A stretch of 64,000 nucleotides of DNA from Flavobacterium sp. I-STPP5a. Lineage in GTDB: Bacteria; Bacteroidota; Bacteroidia; Flavobacteriales; Flavobacteriaceae. Shown here piece after piece: positions 33,704 to 42,701 of the stretch. The stretch spans positions 1 to 64,000 of the forward strand of contig NZ_VHLM01000055.1 of NCBI RefSeq assembly GCF_009764685.1. Direction: 5' to 3'. The notes beneath the pieces are model-generated. The model searched no databases, was not told the DNA's origin, and was given only the letters and a program-made list of their open reading frames with translations. The first letter of the stretch is position 1; every line of letters starts with the position of its first letter. Both the position numbers and the translations under genes were made by a program.

Positions 33704-35080
33704 ATGAAGATAAAAATTATAGCACTCTTGCTTATTGGAACAGCAACTGCATTTGCACAAGATACATCCAAGGAACCTGTGTTTAAAAAGCGCGTATTAG
33801 AAACTACCGAAGTTGATTTTTTGGCAAGTTATTATACGCAAGATGGCTCAAGATCCGCTGTTTCAGGAGGACTTGGTTCTGAAAAACTTTCAGATGTCGC
33901 TTCAAATATTGTAGTGGCAATGCCATTAAATGATGACGATGTCTTGACTATTGATTTGGGTATTTCAGCTTACTCGTCAGCTTCCTCGAGTAATATAAAT
34001 CCGTACGACACTACAAACGGCACGCCTTGGCAAGCTTCCTCAGGTGCGTCCCAAAGCGATCAACTTACATCTATCGTAGTTAATTACAGTCATAGTAGTG
34101 ACTCACGAGATCTTATTTGGAACGGAGATGTATCTTTTTCTAATGAGTATGATTACACTTCTGTAGGTGTAGGTGGTGGAGTAGCACGTTTATTCAATGA
34201 AAAAAACACAGAACTTAGCGTAAAAGTGAATGCATACTTGGACCAATGGAGACCTATTTACCCAAAAGAGTTATCAGATTTTGATGGTAATGGAAATGGT
34301 TTTTTAAACCAAGGTATTTTTAATGGAAGAACTATTTGGGATCAAAACGGACAAGCATCGACGGCTTATTTACCGAGTGCTTTTAAGCCAGTTACGGCAG
34401 TTAATAGGAATTCTTTTTCCGCTTCATTTGGATTTTCACAGGTTTTAACCAAGAAATTACAAGTTTCGTTTTTCTTTGATGTGTTGCAACAACAAGGACT
34501 TTTATCCTCACCGTATCACAGAATGTATTTTGCTGATAAAGCGAACTTTTATGTAGGGCAGCCGCAATTTGTTGCTAATTATACCAATGAAAACAATAAA
34601 GGAGCGTATCAATTAGCCGATGATATTGAGCGATTGCCTGATACTCGTTTTAAACTTCCAATTGGAGCACGATTGAATTATTATGTAAATGAACGTGTTG
34701 CTTTGCGAACCTATTACCGCTATTATTCAGATAATTGGGACATACAATCGCATACCGCGAGTATTGAAGTTCCGGTAAAACTGACGGATAAGTTTACGGT
34801 TTTTCCAATGTATAGGTATTATACTCAAACGCAGTCTAAGTATTATGCGCCATACGAAATCCATTTGTCTACTGAAAAATTTTATACTTCAGACGCTGAT
34901 TTAGCTACTTTTGATGCCAATCAATATGGTTTTGGAGTGAATTATACCGATATTTTTACAGCTGCTAAAGTTTGGAAATTTGGACTAAAAAATATTGATT
35001 TTAGATTCAATCATTATAAACGAAGTGATAATCTTACAGCTGATATTGCAACCATTGCATTTAAATTTATAATGCAATAA
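33704..35080 (+). CDS. DUF3570 outer-membrane beta-barrel protein, candidate ApbE substrate
   Basis: A 458-residue exported protein. The signal peptide (IIALLLIGTATAFA) is followed by alternating beta strands rich in Tyr and Phe, ending in AFKFIMQ with an aromatic-containing last strand, which fits an outer-membrane barrel. Residues 112-118 read SSGASQS, close to the (S/T)GA(S/T)x(S/T) consensus to which ApbE adds FMN in NqrC and RnfG. If correct, this would be a flavinylated outer-membrane protein. The start is the ATG at 33704, where the signal peptide begins. Confidence 0.82.
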   Translation: MKIKIIALLLIGTATAFAQDTSKEPVFKKRVLETTEVDFLASYYTQDGSRSAVSGGLGSEKLSDVASNIVVAMPLNDDDVLTIDLGISAYSSASSSNINPYDTTNGTPWQASSGASQSDQLTSIVVNYSHSSDSRDLIWNGDVSFSNEYDYTSVGVGGGVARLFNEKNTELSVKVNAYLDQWRPIYPKELSDFDGNGNGFLNQGIFNGRTIWDQNGQASTAYLPSAFKPVTAVNRNSFSASFGFSQVLTKKLQVSFFFDVLQQQGLLSSPYHRMYFADKANFYVGQPQFVANYTNENNKGAYQLADDIERLPDTRFKLPIGARLNYYVNERVALRTYYRYYSDNWDIQSHTASIEVPVKLTDKFTVFPMYRYYTQTQSKYYAPYEIHLSTEKFYTSDADLATFDANQYGFGVNYTDIFTAAKVWKFGLKNIDFRFNHYKRSDNLTADIATIAFKFIMQ

Positions 35081-35105
35081 AGCTTAATTTTACAAAAAAA
35101 GAAAC

Positions 35106-35768
35106 ATGCACTTATTAATTGTAGAGGATGAGGCTGGGATTATTCAGTTTTTGAAACAAGGATTAGAAGAAGAAGGTTACACAGTCAGTAGCGCAGCTGA
35201 TGGGAGTCTTGCATTTGAGAAAATCCAAAAGGAAAATTTTGACCTCATTTTATTAGATTGGATGTTGCCAAAAATGACAGGTTTAGAGCTGTGCAAAGCC
35301 ATTCGGTTGAAAAACAATACTACTCCTATTATTTTTTTAACTGCTAAAGATACGGTTCAAGAAACTATTGAAGGGTTGAAAGCAGGAGCAAACGATTACA
35401 TTAAAAAACCATTTAGTTTTGATGAATTGTTAGAGCGAATTAAGATCCATTTTAGGAATCAAGGTGAGATTACAAAACTCACATTGGGAAGCATAACAAT
35501 TGATATTGCTCAACATAAGGTAGTAGTAAACGATACGGAGGTAGCTTTTACACAACGCGAATTTGAGCTTCTGACTTACTTAATTAAAAATAAAGGTAAA
35601 GTTTGTACCAGAACACAAATTATTGAAGATGTTTGGGACATTCATTTTGAATATGATACGGGTGTTATTGATGTTTTTATGAATGCTATTCGTAAAAAAT
35701 TGAATTTAAAATTAGAACAAGACAATATAAAAACTGTGCGAGGAGTAGGGTATATCGCAAATGATTAA
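35106..35768 (+). CDS. OmpR/PhoB-family response regulator
   Basis: A 220-residue two-component regulator. The receiver domain (1-115) has the acidic pocket EDE, phospho-acceptor Asp in LILLDWMLP near 52 and the conserved Lys in YIKKPF. The C-terminal winged helix (about 125-220) includes FTQREFELLTYL and TVRGVGYI. It starts 25 nt after the DUF3570 gene and is followed 6 nt later by its kinase. CusR/CopR-type metal regulators are the closest functional analogues. It probably controls the metal pump downstream. Confidence 0.94.
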   Translation: MHLLIVEDEAGIIQFLKQGLEEEGYTVSSAADGSLAFEKIQKENFDLILLDWMLPKMTGLELCKAIRLKNNTTPIIFLTAKDTVQETIEGLKAGANDYIKKPFSFDELLERIKIHFRNQGEITKLTLGSITIDIAQHKVVVNDTEVAFTQREFELLTYLIKNKGKVCTRTQIIEDVWDIHFEYDTGVIDVFMNAIRKKLNLKLEQDNIKTVRGVGYIAND

Positions 35769-35774
35769 ATAAAA

Positions 35775-37160
35775 ATGCAACAACTTTCATTTAAAAATAG
35801 AATTGCTCTCAATTATATTGTCACCACAGCTTTATTGATTTTTGTGGTGTTTTGCATCATCTATTCGATCGTAAAATTTAGTGTGTACAATCATGTCAAT
35901 ACTGATATTGATAGTGAGGCAGATAAGCATTTGAGCGAAATTGAAATCGTTGGCAATTCATTTCATTTAATTCACAAAGAGGAGTGGAAGGAACGCGAAC
36001 ACAATACACTTGATGTGAATCCTGTTTTTATTCAGTTTATTGATCAAGAAGGAAAATTAATTGAAAAGTCACCAAATCTTAAAAATAAGACTTTATCTTT
36101 TGACCCTAAGCATGTTTCAAATGTACTTTTTGACGATGTTCTAGCCAATAGCGCCATCAGGCAAATGCAGGTTCCTATTTACAATAAATCTAAAATTATT
36201 GGATATTTAATCGTTGCTATGTCACTTGAAGATGCTACGATGGTTCTTGATAATATCTCCAAAGTATTGATTATTACTTATCCTCTAATTTTATTAGTCC
36301 TTTTTTTTCTCGCTCGTTTTATTGCCGGTCGCTTTATAAAGCCCATCAGTTCTATTATAACAACCTCCAATGATATAACAAAAGACAATCTATCATCGCG
36401 TATATCGCTACCTCCGCAACAGGATGAATTGTATGTTTTATCGCAAACAATAAACAATTTGTTAGACCGCATTGAAACCGCTGTAGAACGTGAAAAACAA
36501 TTCACTTCTGATGCATCGCATGAACTCAGAACTCCATTAACGGTAATCAAAGGAACACTCGAAGTTTTGATCAGAAAACCTAGAGAACATGAAGAGTACA
36601 CAGAGAAAATTAACTTTTGTGTCAACGAAGTAAACCGCTTAAATAACTTAGTAGATCAATTGTTATTGTTAGCTCGTTTTGAAAATCAAAAACAGACTTT
36701 AAAAACAGAAAAAGTATATTTAAATGCCTTATTTTTAGATACTATTTCTCGATTTTCAGCAATTATTCAAAGCAAGAAAATCAATGTTAGTAACAATTTT
36801 GCTGCAGAACATTACACAGAAACAGATGGGTATTTATTTTCGATTGTAATTAATAATTTAATTTCGAATGCTTTAAAATATTCTCATCAAGATGGAAGCT
36901 TAACAATAGTTTTAAAAGAAGTTAACTCTACAATTGAATGCCAAATTAGTGATACCGGGATAGGAATTCCTGCTGAAGATGTGGATAAAATTTTTAATCA
37001 ATTTTACAGATCTCAATCGAGTAGTCATCCTGAGATTAAAGGCACAGGTCTAGGACTTTCAATTGTAAAAAGACTATGTACTTTACTCAACATCGATATT
37101 AAAATTGTTAGTCAAGAAAACATAGGAACCACTATTATTTTAAGATTATTTGAAGCATAA
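35775..37160 (+). CDS. Sensor histidine kinase (CusS-like context)
   Basis: A 461-residue membrane kinase. Two helices (about 12-32 and 160-185) flank a periplasmic sensor domain of some 125 residues. HAMP and HisKA follow with the phospho-His in SDASHELRTPLTVIKG. The ATPase domain has NNLISNALKYS, DTGIGIP and GTGLGLSIVKRL. The sensor domain has no obvious metal-ligand cluster, so the signal (metal, redox or envelope stress) is inferred from the adjacent pump. Co-transcribed with its regulator. Confidence 0.93.
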   Translation: MQQLSFKNRIALNYIVTTALLIFVVFCIIYSIVKFSVYNHVNTDIDSEADKHLSEIEIVGNSFHLIHKEEWKEREHNTLDVNPVFIQFIDQEGKLIEKSPNLKNKTLSFDPKHVSNVLFDDVLANSAIRQMQVPIYNKSKIIGYLIVAMSLEDATMVLDNISKVLIITYPLILLVLFFLARFIAGRFIKPISSIITTSNDITKDNLSSRISLPPQQDELYVLSQTINNLLDRIETAVEREKQFTSDASHELRTPLTVIKGTLEVLIRKPREHEEYTEKINFCVNEVNRLNNLVDQLLLLARFENQKQTLKTEKVYLNALFLDTISRFSAIIQSKKINVSNNFAAEHYTETDGYLFSIVINNLISNALKYSHQDGSLTIVLKEVNSTIECQISDTGIGIPAEDVDKIFNQFYRSQSSSHPEIKGTGLGLSIVKRLCTLLNIDIKIVSQENIGTTIILRLFEA

Positions 37161-37161
37161 C

Positions 37162-37206
37162 TTAAGTAGTTCTTAAGGAAATTGTTATCTTTCAATCTTA
37201 CTTTTG
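37162..37206 (+). promoter_or_regulatory. Promoter and candidate response-regulator site of the metal-efflux operon
   Basis: Direct repeats CTTAAG at 37161-37166 and 37172-37177 have an 11-bp period, followed by a -7 box TACTTTTG at 37199-37206. The second repeat lies in the -33 region, a position suited to activation by the adjacent OmpR-type regulator. Confidence 0.55.
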
Positions 37207-37226
37207 GGGTATAAAAAAGATCACTA

Positions 37227-40200
37227 ATGCTTGAAAAAATAATTGCTTTCAGTTTAAAAAACAAACTCATTGTTTTACTATTTACCCTTGGAATTTTTGG
37301 ATTTGGTCTCTTTTCTGTTTTCCAAATTTCGATCGGTGCAGTTCCAGATGTGACCAATAACCAAGTTCAGGTAATCACAACTTCTCGTAACCTTTCTACG
37401 CAAGATATTGAACAATTTATTACTTATCCTGTTGAAATTGAAATGGCTAATTTGCCTGGAGTAAAGGAAATTCGATCGATTTCTAAATTTGGTTTGTCTG
37501 TAGTCACCATTGTTTTTGATGAAAATTTAGGAACCTATCTTCCAAGACAACTTATTGCTGAGAAAATCAAAACCGCTTCTGAGAAAATTCCGCAAGGTTT
37601 TGGAACACCAGAAATGGGTCCAATTACCACCGGACTTGGTGAAATTTACCAATATACATTAGAAGTAAAACCAGAATTTAAAAACAATTATTCCGTAACA
37701 GATTTACGCACCATTCAGGATTGGGTGGTAAAACGTCAGTTATCTGGAATTAAAGGTGTTGTAGAAATTAATACTTGGGGTGGATTTTTAAAACAATATG
37801 AAATTGCAATTAGTCCATCGAGTTTAAAAGCGATGCACATCACTACCTCGGATGTTTTCAACGCTTTGGAAAAAAACAACAGTATTGCTGGTGGAGCCTA
37901 CATCGAGAAAGTAAATCAAAGTTATTTTATCAGAGGTGAAGGTAAAGTTAATTCACTAGAAGATATTGGAAATATTGTAGTTCAAAACAATAATGGTCTG
38001 CCTGTTTATATTAAAAATGTAGCGCAGATTCGTTTTGGTCATGCCAATCGTTTTGGTGCGATCACGGGCAATGGCGAAGGTGAAAAAGTTTTGGGACAAG
38101 TCATGATGCTCAAAGGAGGAAACTCTAAACAAGTTATTGATGATGTGAAGAATAGAGTTGCCGAAATCCAAAAATCACTGCCTGAAGGGGTTTACATAAA
38201 CGGATTTTTAGAACGAAGTGAATTAGTAGGAAAAACAACGTTCACCGTTGCCGAAAACTTGATTTTGGGATGCTTAATCGTAATTTTTGTTGTGGTGCTA
38301 TTGCTAGGAAACTGGCGTTCGGGCTTGGTTGTTGCTTCTGTCATTCCGTTATGTTTGTTGTTTGCCATTTCGTTTATGAATATATTTGCTATCGATGCCA
38401 ATTTGATGAGTTTAGGTGCGATAGATTTTGGAATTATCATCGATGGCGCTGTAATTATTGTCGAATTTATTGCGTTTCAAATTGCTAGTAAATCTGCTCA
38501 TTTAGGGAATCTTAGTAAGGAAGAACGCCAGCTAGAGATTGACCAAATCACTTATAAAAGCGCTTCCAAAATGATGAATTCGGCTATTTTTGGCCAGTTG
38601 ATTATTCTGATAGTTTTTATTCCAATTCTATCCTTATCCGGAATCGAAGGTAAAATGTTTAAACCAATGGCAATGACGTTTAGTTTTGCTTTGTTAGGCG
38701 CCATGATTTTTTGTTTTACCTACGTTCCCGTCGTTTCTTCTTTGTTTTTAAAACCAAAAGAGGAAAATCCAAACTCCTTATCCAGCAGGTTAATCCGTAA
38801 GTTGAATTCATGGTATTTACCTATTATTACTTGGGCTATAGCCAATACCAAAAAAGTTTTATATGGCTCGTTAAGCTTATTAGTGCTGGCAGCGGGTCTT
38901 TTTGCAACCATGGGAGGAGAATTTATTCCAACATTAGATGAGGGTGATTTTGTGATTCAGCCCGTTTTAAAAACAGGAACGTCATTGACTAAGACGATTG
39001 CAATAACTACAAAAATTGAAAAAATAATCCTTAAAAATTTTCCAGAAGTTACTCAGGTTGTGAGTAGAATTGGTGCTGCCGAAGTACCTACTGACCCCAT
39101 GTCTATGGAAGAAAGCGATGTCATTGTGAAATTGAAACCCAAATCAGAATGGACTTCGGCTTCCACCAAAGATGAATTGGCAGATAAAATAAAAGAAGCT
39201 TTGGAAGCGCAAATTCCAAATATGGAAATCGAATTTACGCAGCCGATAGAAATGCGTTTCAACGAATTAATTTCGGGAACGCGATCTGATGTGGCAGTTA
39301 AAGTTTTTGGCGAAGACTTGGATGTTTTGGCACAAAAAGCACACGAAATAAAAAATGCAATTGCAAAAGTAGACGGTGCTTCGGATATTATCATCGAAAA
39401 GACAGAAGGCTTGCCACAAATGTCCGTAGTTTATGATCGTTCTAAAATTGCCCGTTATGGGTTGAGTATTGCCGATTTGAACGAAATGATTGCACTTGGC
39501 TTTGCCGGAAAAACCGTTGGAACTGTTTTCGAAGGCGAAAAACGTTTTGATATGGTTGTGCGTTTGGATCAAACAAACCGACGAGATATTGAAGATTTGC
39601 GAAATTTATACGTTCCAACTCTTAACGGTGAACAAATTCCTTTGCGCGAGTTGGCTTCGATCGAATATACTGAAGGTCCTGCGAAAATTTCTAGAGATAA
39701 TACCAATAGAAGAATTGTAGTGGGAATCAACGTAAGGAACCGAGATTTGCAAAGTGTAGTTACTGATATTCAGCAAATTGTTAAAAACAAAATCAAATTA
39801 CCAGCAGGTTATTACGTGAAATATGGTGGACAATTTGAAAATTTACAAAGTGCCAAAGCCAGATTGATGATTGCAGTTCCTATCGCTTTATTTTTGATTT
39901 TTATCCTTTTGTATTTTGCATTTGGCTCGGTAAAAGAAGCGTTAATGGTCTATTCAGCTATTCCTTTGTCAGCAGTGGGTGGAATCTTGTTTTTATGGAT
40001 ACGTGATTTGCCGTTCAGTATTTCAGCGGGTGTTGGTTTTATTGCACTTTTCGGGATCGCAGTTTTAAACGGTATAGTGCTCATCGAACATTTTAAAGAA
40101 CTCAAACATCAAGGAATGAAAGATATTGATGCTTTAATTTTGAAAGGAACTACAGATAGATTACGTCCGGTATTATTGACTGCAGCTGCTGCCGCACTAG

Positions 40201-41561
40201 GATTTTTACCGATGGCAATATCATCCTCTGCAGGAGCGGAGGTGCAACGACCTTTGGCAACGGTTGTCATTGGCGGATTGTTTACGGCAACTATTTTAAC
40301 CATGATTGTATTGCCTATTTTATACAAAGTTTTTGAGGGTCAGTCTTTCAAAAAAGTAAAGTTTAAAAAGCATCAAAGCGCTACTTTTATCATTTTTTTA
40401 CTGTTGAGTTCTTCATTGGCTTTTTCACAAAATACTAATCCAGAATTGGATAGTTTGATGTCGAAAGCAATCCAAAATAATAAAGGAATTAAAGCGGCTC
40501 AATTGCAAGTCGAGAAGGCTAAAGCCAATATCAAATCGGCCAATACCTTTGATAAAACCAATATTTATTACAGTTACGATCAAAATAATTTGGCACTGAA
40601 TGAACTGCCCTTGCGTGTTTTTGGCGTTCAACAACGATTTGCTTTCCCAACGGTTTATGGGGCGCAGAAAAAAGTATTTTCATCTGAATATGAAAAGGAA
40701 AAAGCAAATTTTGAAATTCAGAAAAACAAACTTTCTTTGGCTGTAGCCAAATCCTATCAGCACATTGTTTATTTGCAACATCAAGAAAAACTCTATCAGT
40801 ATTTGGACAGTTTGTATCAAAATTTCTCGAAAGCTAGTGACAGACGTTTTGAATTAGGAGAAACAAATTATCTAGAAAAAATTACGGCTCAAGCCAAGTT
40901 TAGGCAAATAAGAACCAAGCTTTCGCAAATTGAGAATGACAAAAAAGCACAATACGAACTGTTGCAGTCCTTACTTCAAACCGATGAAACTATTGTGGTA
41001 AAAAGTAATAAAATCACACCGTTAGCGTCTTCTATGGATGAAACAAGTAAAATACTATATACTGCTTATTTAGAAAGTATTACTTCTAATTACAAAAACC
41101 AAATTATGTTGCAAAAACAACATTGGCTACCGGATATTAACGTGGATTATTTTCAAGGTAGAAATAATGGATTATCGCAGTCATTGTATGGCTTTCAAGT
41201 GGGAGTTGCTGTACCTATTTTATTCTCAGGACAAGTTGCAAAAAGTAAAGTAGTACAACTTGAATTGCAAAGTTGGGAACAACAAAAACAAAATGAAACC
41301 ACAAAAATAGAGAAGTACATCACTCAAAAAAAGAATGAATTAGCAAAACATCAGGAGGCAATAAACTACTACAATCAATACGGTAAAAAATTATCGGATG
41401 AGATTATAAAGGTGGGAAACAACAGCTACAAACATGGTGAAATTGATTTCTTTCAATACATCCAAAGTCTAGAAAATGCCACAACCATTCAAGTAGATTA
41501 TTTAGACACTATTTTGCAATTCAACCAAACCCAATTAGATTTACAATACCTCAATTTTTAA
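37227..41561 (+). CDS. CzcA/CusA-type RND metal pump fused to a TolC-like outer-membrane channel
   Basis: A 1444-residue fusion. Residues 1-1045 are an HME-RND pump with 12 helices. The fourth-helix motif GAIDFGIIIDGAVIIVE (near 395-412) with paired Asp is the divalent-cation type, so Co, Zn, Cd or Ni efflux is more likely than Cu/Ag. Residues about 1052-1069 (ATFIIFLLLSSSLAFSQ) look like a complete signal peptide, followed by an outer-membrane-factor domain with coiled-coil regions (1075-1444). The fused polypeptide is probably cut by signal peptidase to release the channel. Such fusions occur in Bacteroidota. First gene of the pump operon. Confidence 0.93.
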   Translation: MLEKIIAFSLKNKLIVLLFTLGIFGFGLFSVFQISIGAVPDVTNNQVQVITTSRNLSTQDIEQFITYPVEIEMANLPGVKEIRSISKFGLSVVTIVFDENLGTYLPRQLIAEKIKTASEKIPQGFGTPEMGPITTGLGEIYQYTLEVKPEFKNNYSVTDLRTIQDWVVKRQLSGIKGVVEINTWGGFLKQYEIAISPSSLKAMHITTSDVFNALEKNNSIAGGAYIEKVNQSYFIRGEGKVNSLEDIGNIVVQNNNGLPVYIKNVAQIRFGHANRFGAITGNGEGEKVLGQVMMLKGGNSKQVIDDVKNRVAEIQKSLPEGVYINGFLERSELVGKTTFTVAENLILGCLIVIFVVVLLLGNWRSGLVVASVIPLCLLFAISFMNIFAIDANLMSLGAIDFGIIIDGAVIIVEFIAFQIASKSAHLGNLSKEERQLEIDQITYKSASKMMNSAIFGQLIILIVFIPILSLSGIEGKMFKPMAMTFSFALLGAMIFCFTYVPVVSSLFLKPKEENPNSLSSRLIRKLNSWYLPIITWAIANTKKVLYGSLSLLVLAAGLFATMGGEFIPTLDEGDFVIQPVLKTGTSLTKTIAITTKIEKIILKNFPEVTQVVSRIGAAEVPTDPMSMEESDVIVKLKPKSEWTSASTKDELADKIKEALEAQIPNMEIEFTQPIEMRFNELISGTRSDVAVKVFGEDLDVLAQKAHEIKNAIAKVDGASDIIIEKTEGLPQMSVVYDRSKIARYGLSIADLNEMIALGFAGKTVGTVFEGEKRFDMVVRLDQTNRRDIEDLRNLYVPTLNGEQIPLRELASIEYTEGPAKISRDNTNRRIVVGINVRNRDLQSVVTDIQQIVKNKIKLPAGYYVKYGGQFENLQSAKARLMIAVPIALFLIFILLYFAFGSVKEALMVYSAIPLSAVGGILFLWIRDLPFSISAGVGFIALFGIAVLNGIVLIEHFKELKHQGMKDIDALILKGTTDRLRPVLLTAAAAALGFLPMAISSSAGAEVQRPLATVVIGGLFTATILTMIVLPILYKVFEGQSFKKVKFKKHQSATFIIFLLLSSSLAFSQNTNPELDSLMSKAIQNNKGIKAAQLQVEKAKANIKSANTFDKTNIYYSYDQNNLALNELPLRVFGVQQRFAFPTVYGAQKKVFSSEYEKEKANFEIQKNKLSLAVAKSYQHIVYLQHQEKLYQYLDSLYQNFSKASDRRFELGETNYLEKITAQAKFRQIRTKLSQIENDKKAQYELLQSLLQTDETIVVKSNKITPLASSMDETSKILYTAYLESITSNYKNQIMLQKQHWLPDINVDYFQGRNNGLSQSLYGFQVGVAVPILFSGQVAKSKVVQLELQSWEQQKQNETTKIEKYITQKKNELAKHQEAINYYNQYGKKLSDEIIKVGNNSYKHGEIDFFQYIQSLENATTIQVDYLDTILQFNQTQLDLQYLNF

Positions 41562-41571
41562 AATTTTACCA

Positions 41572-42687
41572 ATGAAAAACGTACTCTATATAATTACTTT
41601 ATCTCTTTTTTTATTTTCTTGCAAAGAAGCTAAAACAGAAGAAACAGAACCAAAAGATAACGGTTTAATTACAGTATCTGAAACTCAATTCAAAACCTCG
41701 GGAATGGAGATTTCGAGTCCAACAGAACAGGATTTTGATGTTACAGTAAAAGCATCAGGAAAAATTGACGTGCCGCCGCAAAACCGAGCTAAAGTGAATA
41801 CTTTTATGGGCGGTTACGTAAAATCGACAACGCTTTTGGTTGGAAATAGAGTCACAAAAGGACAAGCTTTGTTGACTTTGCAAAACACCGAATTTCTGGA
41901 TATTCAAAAAGAGTATATGGAAGTAGCGGAGCAACTAAATTTCTTGAAATCAGAATACGACCGCCAAAAAACCTTATACGATGAGAAAATTACTTCTCAA
42001 AAAAACTACTTAAAGGCCGAAAGCGAGTATAAAAGAGCCAAAGCAATGCATCAAAGTTTACGTGCCAAATTACTGCTTTTAAACATTAATCCTAAAAATG
42101 TGGAGAGAGGAATTTTGACTTCAACTATCACCATTTTTTCTCCAATAACGGGTGATATTGTGATTATGAATGCCAATGTAGGTATGTATGTAGCACCTTC
42201 GGATGTGATTTTAGAAATTGTTGATACGGATCACTTGCATTTAGAATTAGCCGTTTTTGAAAAAGATATTTTGAATGTGAAAATTGGACAAAAAATACAG
42301 TTTAAAGTTCCCGAAGCATCCAAAGATGTTTTTAATGCCGAAGTACATTTAGTAGGAAAATCAATTGAAGGAAATGACAGAACGATTAATATTCACGGAC
42401 ATTTAGACAATGCTATAAAACAAAAACTGTTGACAGGCATGTTTGTAGAATCTGAAATAATTATCGATTCTAAAAAAGGATTAGCGATTCCTGCTGAAGC
42501 ATTGGTGACAGAAAACAATAAAAATTTTGTACTTTTAGTCAAGAATGAAAAAAACGGGTATTCGTTCCAGAAAGTAAGTGTTACTGTTGGTTCGAAGTCT
42601 GAAAAGTTTGTCGAAATACTGCCAAACACAGCAATATCTGCTTCTTCAAGACTATTAACAAAAGGAGTTTTTGATTTGGTTAATTAA
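41572..42687 (+). CDS. RND periplasmic adaptor (membrane fusion) lipoprotein
   Basis: A 371-residue adaptor linking the RND pump to the channel. The lipobox FLFSC gives the lipidated Cys at residue 17. Barrel-sandwich halves (GGYVKSTTLLVGNRVTKGQALLTL and ITGDIVIMNANVGMYV) flank a coiled-coil hairpin (about 115-165), and a beta-barrel follows. It starts 10 nt after the pump gene. No His-rich or Met-rich metal-binding tail is present. Confidence 0.92.
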   Translation: MKNVLYIITLSLFLFSCKEAKTEETEPKDNGLITVSETQFKTSGMEISSPTEQDFDVTVKASGKIDVPPQNRAKVNTFMGGYVKSTTLLVGNRVTKGQALLTLQNTEFLDIQKEYMEVAEQLNFLKSEYDRQKTLYDEKITSQKNYLKAESEYKRAKAMHQSLRAKLLLLNINPKNVERGILTSTITIFSPITGDIVIMNANVGMYVAPSDVILEIVDTDHLHLELAVFEKDILNVKIGQKIQFKVPEASKDVFNAEVHLVGKSIEGNDRTINIHGHLDNAIKQKLLTGMFVESEIIIDSKKGLAIPAEALVTENNKNFVLLVKNEKNGYSFQKVSVTVGSKSEKFVEILPNTAISASSRLLTKGVFDLVN

Positions 42688-42701
42688 TAAAAAATGAAAT
42701 A

